Assembly: GCA_965603095.1 (NCBI GenBank)
Contig: CBFDBQ010000003.1
Span: 8,194-72,193, forward strand
DNA length: 64,000 nt
Origin: DAOVVL01 sp965603095
GTDB lineage: Bacteria > Pseudomonadota > Alphaproteobacteria > Rhodospirillales > Magnetovibrionaceae
Reading direction: 5' to 3'
Of the stretch, positions 62,953 through 64,000 are shown in pieces (the stretch's first letter is position 1; the number at the start of each line of letters is the position of its first letter). The notes under the pieces were generated by a model that saw only the letters and a list, made by a program, of their open reading frames with translations, was not told the origin of the DNA and made no database searches. A program made the position numbers and the translations under genes.

Positions 62953-63956
62953 TGTCCCAACTTTTAAAAGATGAGCCATTGAAAATTGCCATTGCCGGTC
63001 TTGGTACGGTGGGCGTGGGAACCATTAAGGTTTTACAAGACCACGCCGATGTAATTTCCAAACGTTCTGGTCGTGCGGTTGAGGTTATTGCCGTTTCAGC
63101 CCGCGATCATAACAAAGACCGTGGTGTCGATCTTTCGGCCTATCAATGGTACTCCGACCCGGTGGAAATGGCACGCGCATCAGGTGCAGATTTATTTGCC
63201 GAACTTATCGGTGGTTCCGAAGGTGCGGCCAAGGATGCGGTAGAGGCCGCGTTAGAGGCGGGATGTAATGTGGTAACCGCCAACAAGGCGTTGATTGCCC
63301 ACCACGGAGACGATCTTGCTAAGCTCGCCGAAGGAAAAGGTGTGTCGCTTAATTATGAAGCGGCAGTAGCCGGTGGCATCCCTATTATAAAAACATTACG
63401 CGAAGGATTGGCCGCCAATACCATTGACCGGGTTTACGGAATCCTTAATGGAACTTGCAATTACATATTAACCACCATGCGTGAAAGCGGACGCGGATTT
63501 GACGATGTGTTATCAGATGCGCAAAAGCTGGGCTATGCCGAGGTTGATCCTAGTTTTGATATTGATGGGGTTGATGCCGCGCACAAGCTAGCAATTCTTG
63601 CATCGGTATCATTTGGAACGGTGGTTGATTTTGACGCAGTTCACATCGAAGGAATTCGTCATATCAGCGCGCTGGATATCCAGTTTGCCAGCGAGCTTGG
63701 TTATAAAATAAAACTTCTAGGCGTTGCATCACGTAGTAATGGAACCATTGAGCAACGGGTTCATCCATGCATGGTTCCAGTTGGTGCGCCCATTGCAACG
63801 GTTGAAGGTGTGTTTAATGCCGTTGTTTGCGATGGCGATGCGGTTGACACCATAATGCAAGAAGGCCGTGGTGCGGGCGCTGGGCCAACGGCGTCTGCTG
63901 TGGTTGCCGATATAATAGATATTGCCAGTGGCATTTCGGTGCCGACCTTTGCGTAG
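62952..63956 (+). CDS. hom: Homoserine dehydrogenase cut short by an in-frame TAG
   Basis: Reduces aspartate semialdehyde to homoserine on the way to threonine and methionine. The 334 residues cover the nucleotide domain (AIAGLGTVGVGTIKVL) and the catalytic domain (ANKALIAHHGDDLAKLAEGK, AAVAGGIPIIKTLREGLAAN, GILNGTCNYILTTM, AEVDPSFDIDGVDAAHKLAI). The usual C-terminal ACT domain is missing: a TAG at 63954-63956 interrupts the frame, which then continues open as PAVELEKIPTRTKA to the window end, the kind of sequence found in intact homologues at this point. The catalytic part is complete. It may be a pseudogene or an unregulated, truncated enzyme. Confidence 0.85.
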   Translation: MSQLLKDEPLKIAIAGLGTVGVGTIKVLQDHADVISKRSGRAVEVIAVSARDHNKDRGVDLSAYQWYSDPVEMARASGADLFAELIGGSEGAAKDAVEAALEAGCNVVTANKALIAHHGDDLAKLAEGKGVSLNYEAAVAGGIPIIKTLREGLAANTIDRVYGILNGTCNYILTTMRESGRGFDDVLSDAQKLGYAEVDPSFDIDGVDAAHKLAILASVSFGTVVDFDAVHIEGIRHISALDIQFASELGYKIKLLGVASRSNGTIEQRVHPCMVPVGAPIATVEGVFNAVVCDGDAVDTIMQEGRGAGAGPTASAVVADIIDIASGISVPTFA

Positions 63957-64000
63957 CCTGCTGTCGAGCTTGAAAAAATACCAACCCGGACAAAGGCTGA

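Noticed and set aside
63954..63956. Amber recoding (TAG read as an amino acid) to explain hom
   Set aside because: Several well-conserved genes in the window end at TAG at the family's expected end, so TAG works as a stop here.

Overview
The window is ordinary chromosome of an alphaproteobacterium, most likely a Rhodospirillales-type lineage. The signs are: adk between secY and rpsM in the ribosomal cluster, a MipZ division-site ATPase, an NDUFA12-type complex I accessory protein, an ATP12 assembly factor, DUF1489 and DUF2155 proteins, a fused ThiS-ThiG, a long B12-dependent ribonucleotide reductase and propionyl-CoA carboxylase genes. Base composition looks moderate and even throughout. I see no prophage, transposase, CRISPR array or island. 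Two tRNA genes are present (Leu-GAG and Lys-UUU), neither flanked by integration remnants.

Layout. 1-6015: the end of the spc operon and the alpha operon (rplR end, rpsE, rpmD, rplO, secY, adk, rpsM, rpsK, rpoA, rplQ), with a full-consensus promoter before rpsM and a terminator after rplQ. 6138-12598: a DegP-type protease, RarA, CrcB and a pseudouridine synthase in a tight run, then a two-component system, a small secreted protein behind a PhoB-like direct-repeat box, and a structured stretch holding a 22-codon ORF and a strong terminator. 12719-15935: HAD phosphatase, AsmA and ATP12 genes in overlapping order. 16692-20975: pccB, a small membrane protein, pccA and an acylphosphatase-like protein; meaB lies at 59139, but the mutase itself is not in the window. 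20977-28857: lipB, tRNA-Leu, mgtE, a receiver protein, DUF1489, ssb, gyrA, coaD and tRNA-Lys. 29036-36234: a small unknown, a GH114-like secreted protein, an FAD oxidoreductase, mipZ, then galU-ugd-pgm for sugar nucleotides. 36241-48318: a DacA-SPOR carboxypeptidase, clpS-clpA, two alphaproteobacterial unknowns, a GNAT-like protein, RidA, a methyltransferase and nrdJ. 48968-53763: NDUFA12, two tandem MlaD paralogues and DUF2155, facing the aroQ-accB-accC-aat operon. 53918-64000: thiSG, a LysE exporter, an RhlE helicase, an isochorismatase-fold hydrolase, an alpha/beta hydrolase, a gamma-carbonic-anhydrase-like protein, meaB, slyX, an OmpA lipoprotein, an alaC-like aminotransferase and hom.

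Most of the window is housekeeping. The points that stand out are: an in-frame TAG that cuts homoserine dehydrogenase before its ACT domain while the frame stays open to the window edge; an aminotransferase just upstream that lacks about 20 internal residues; an acylphosphatase-like protein without its catalytic arginine; a short-loop histidine kinase system beside a promoter with a PhoB-type box; the 22-codon ORF and foldable RNA at 12441-12598; tandem mlaD genes without mlaE or mlaF; an NrdR-box-like site over the putative nrdJ promoter; and three exact 11-bp repeats upstream of the isochorismatase-like gene. I found no clearly new multi-gene system.
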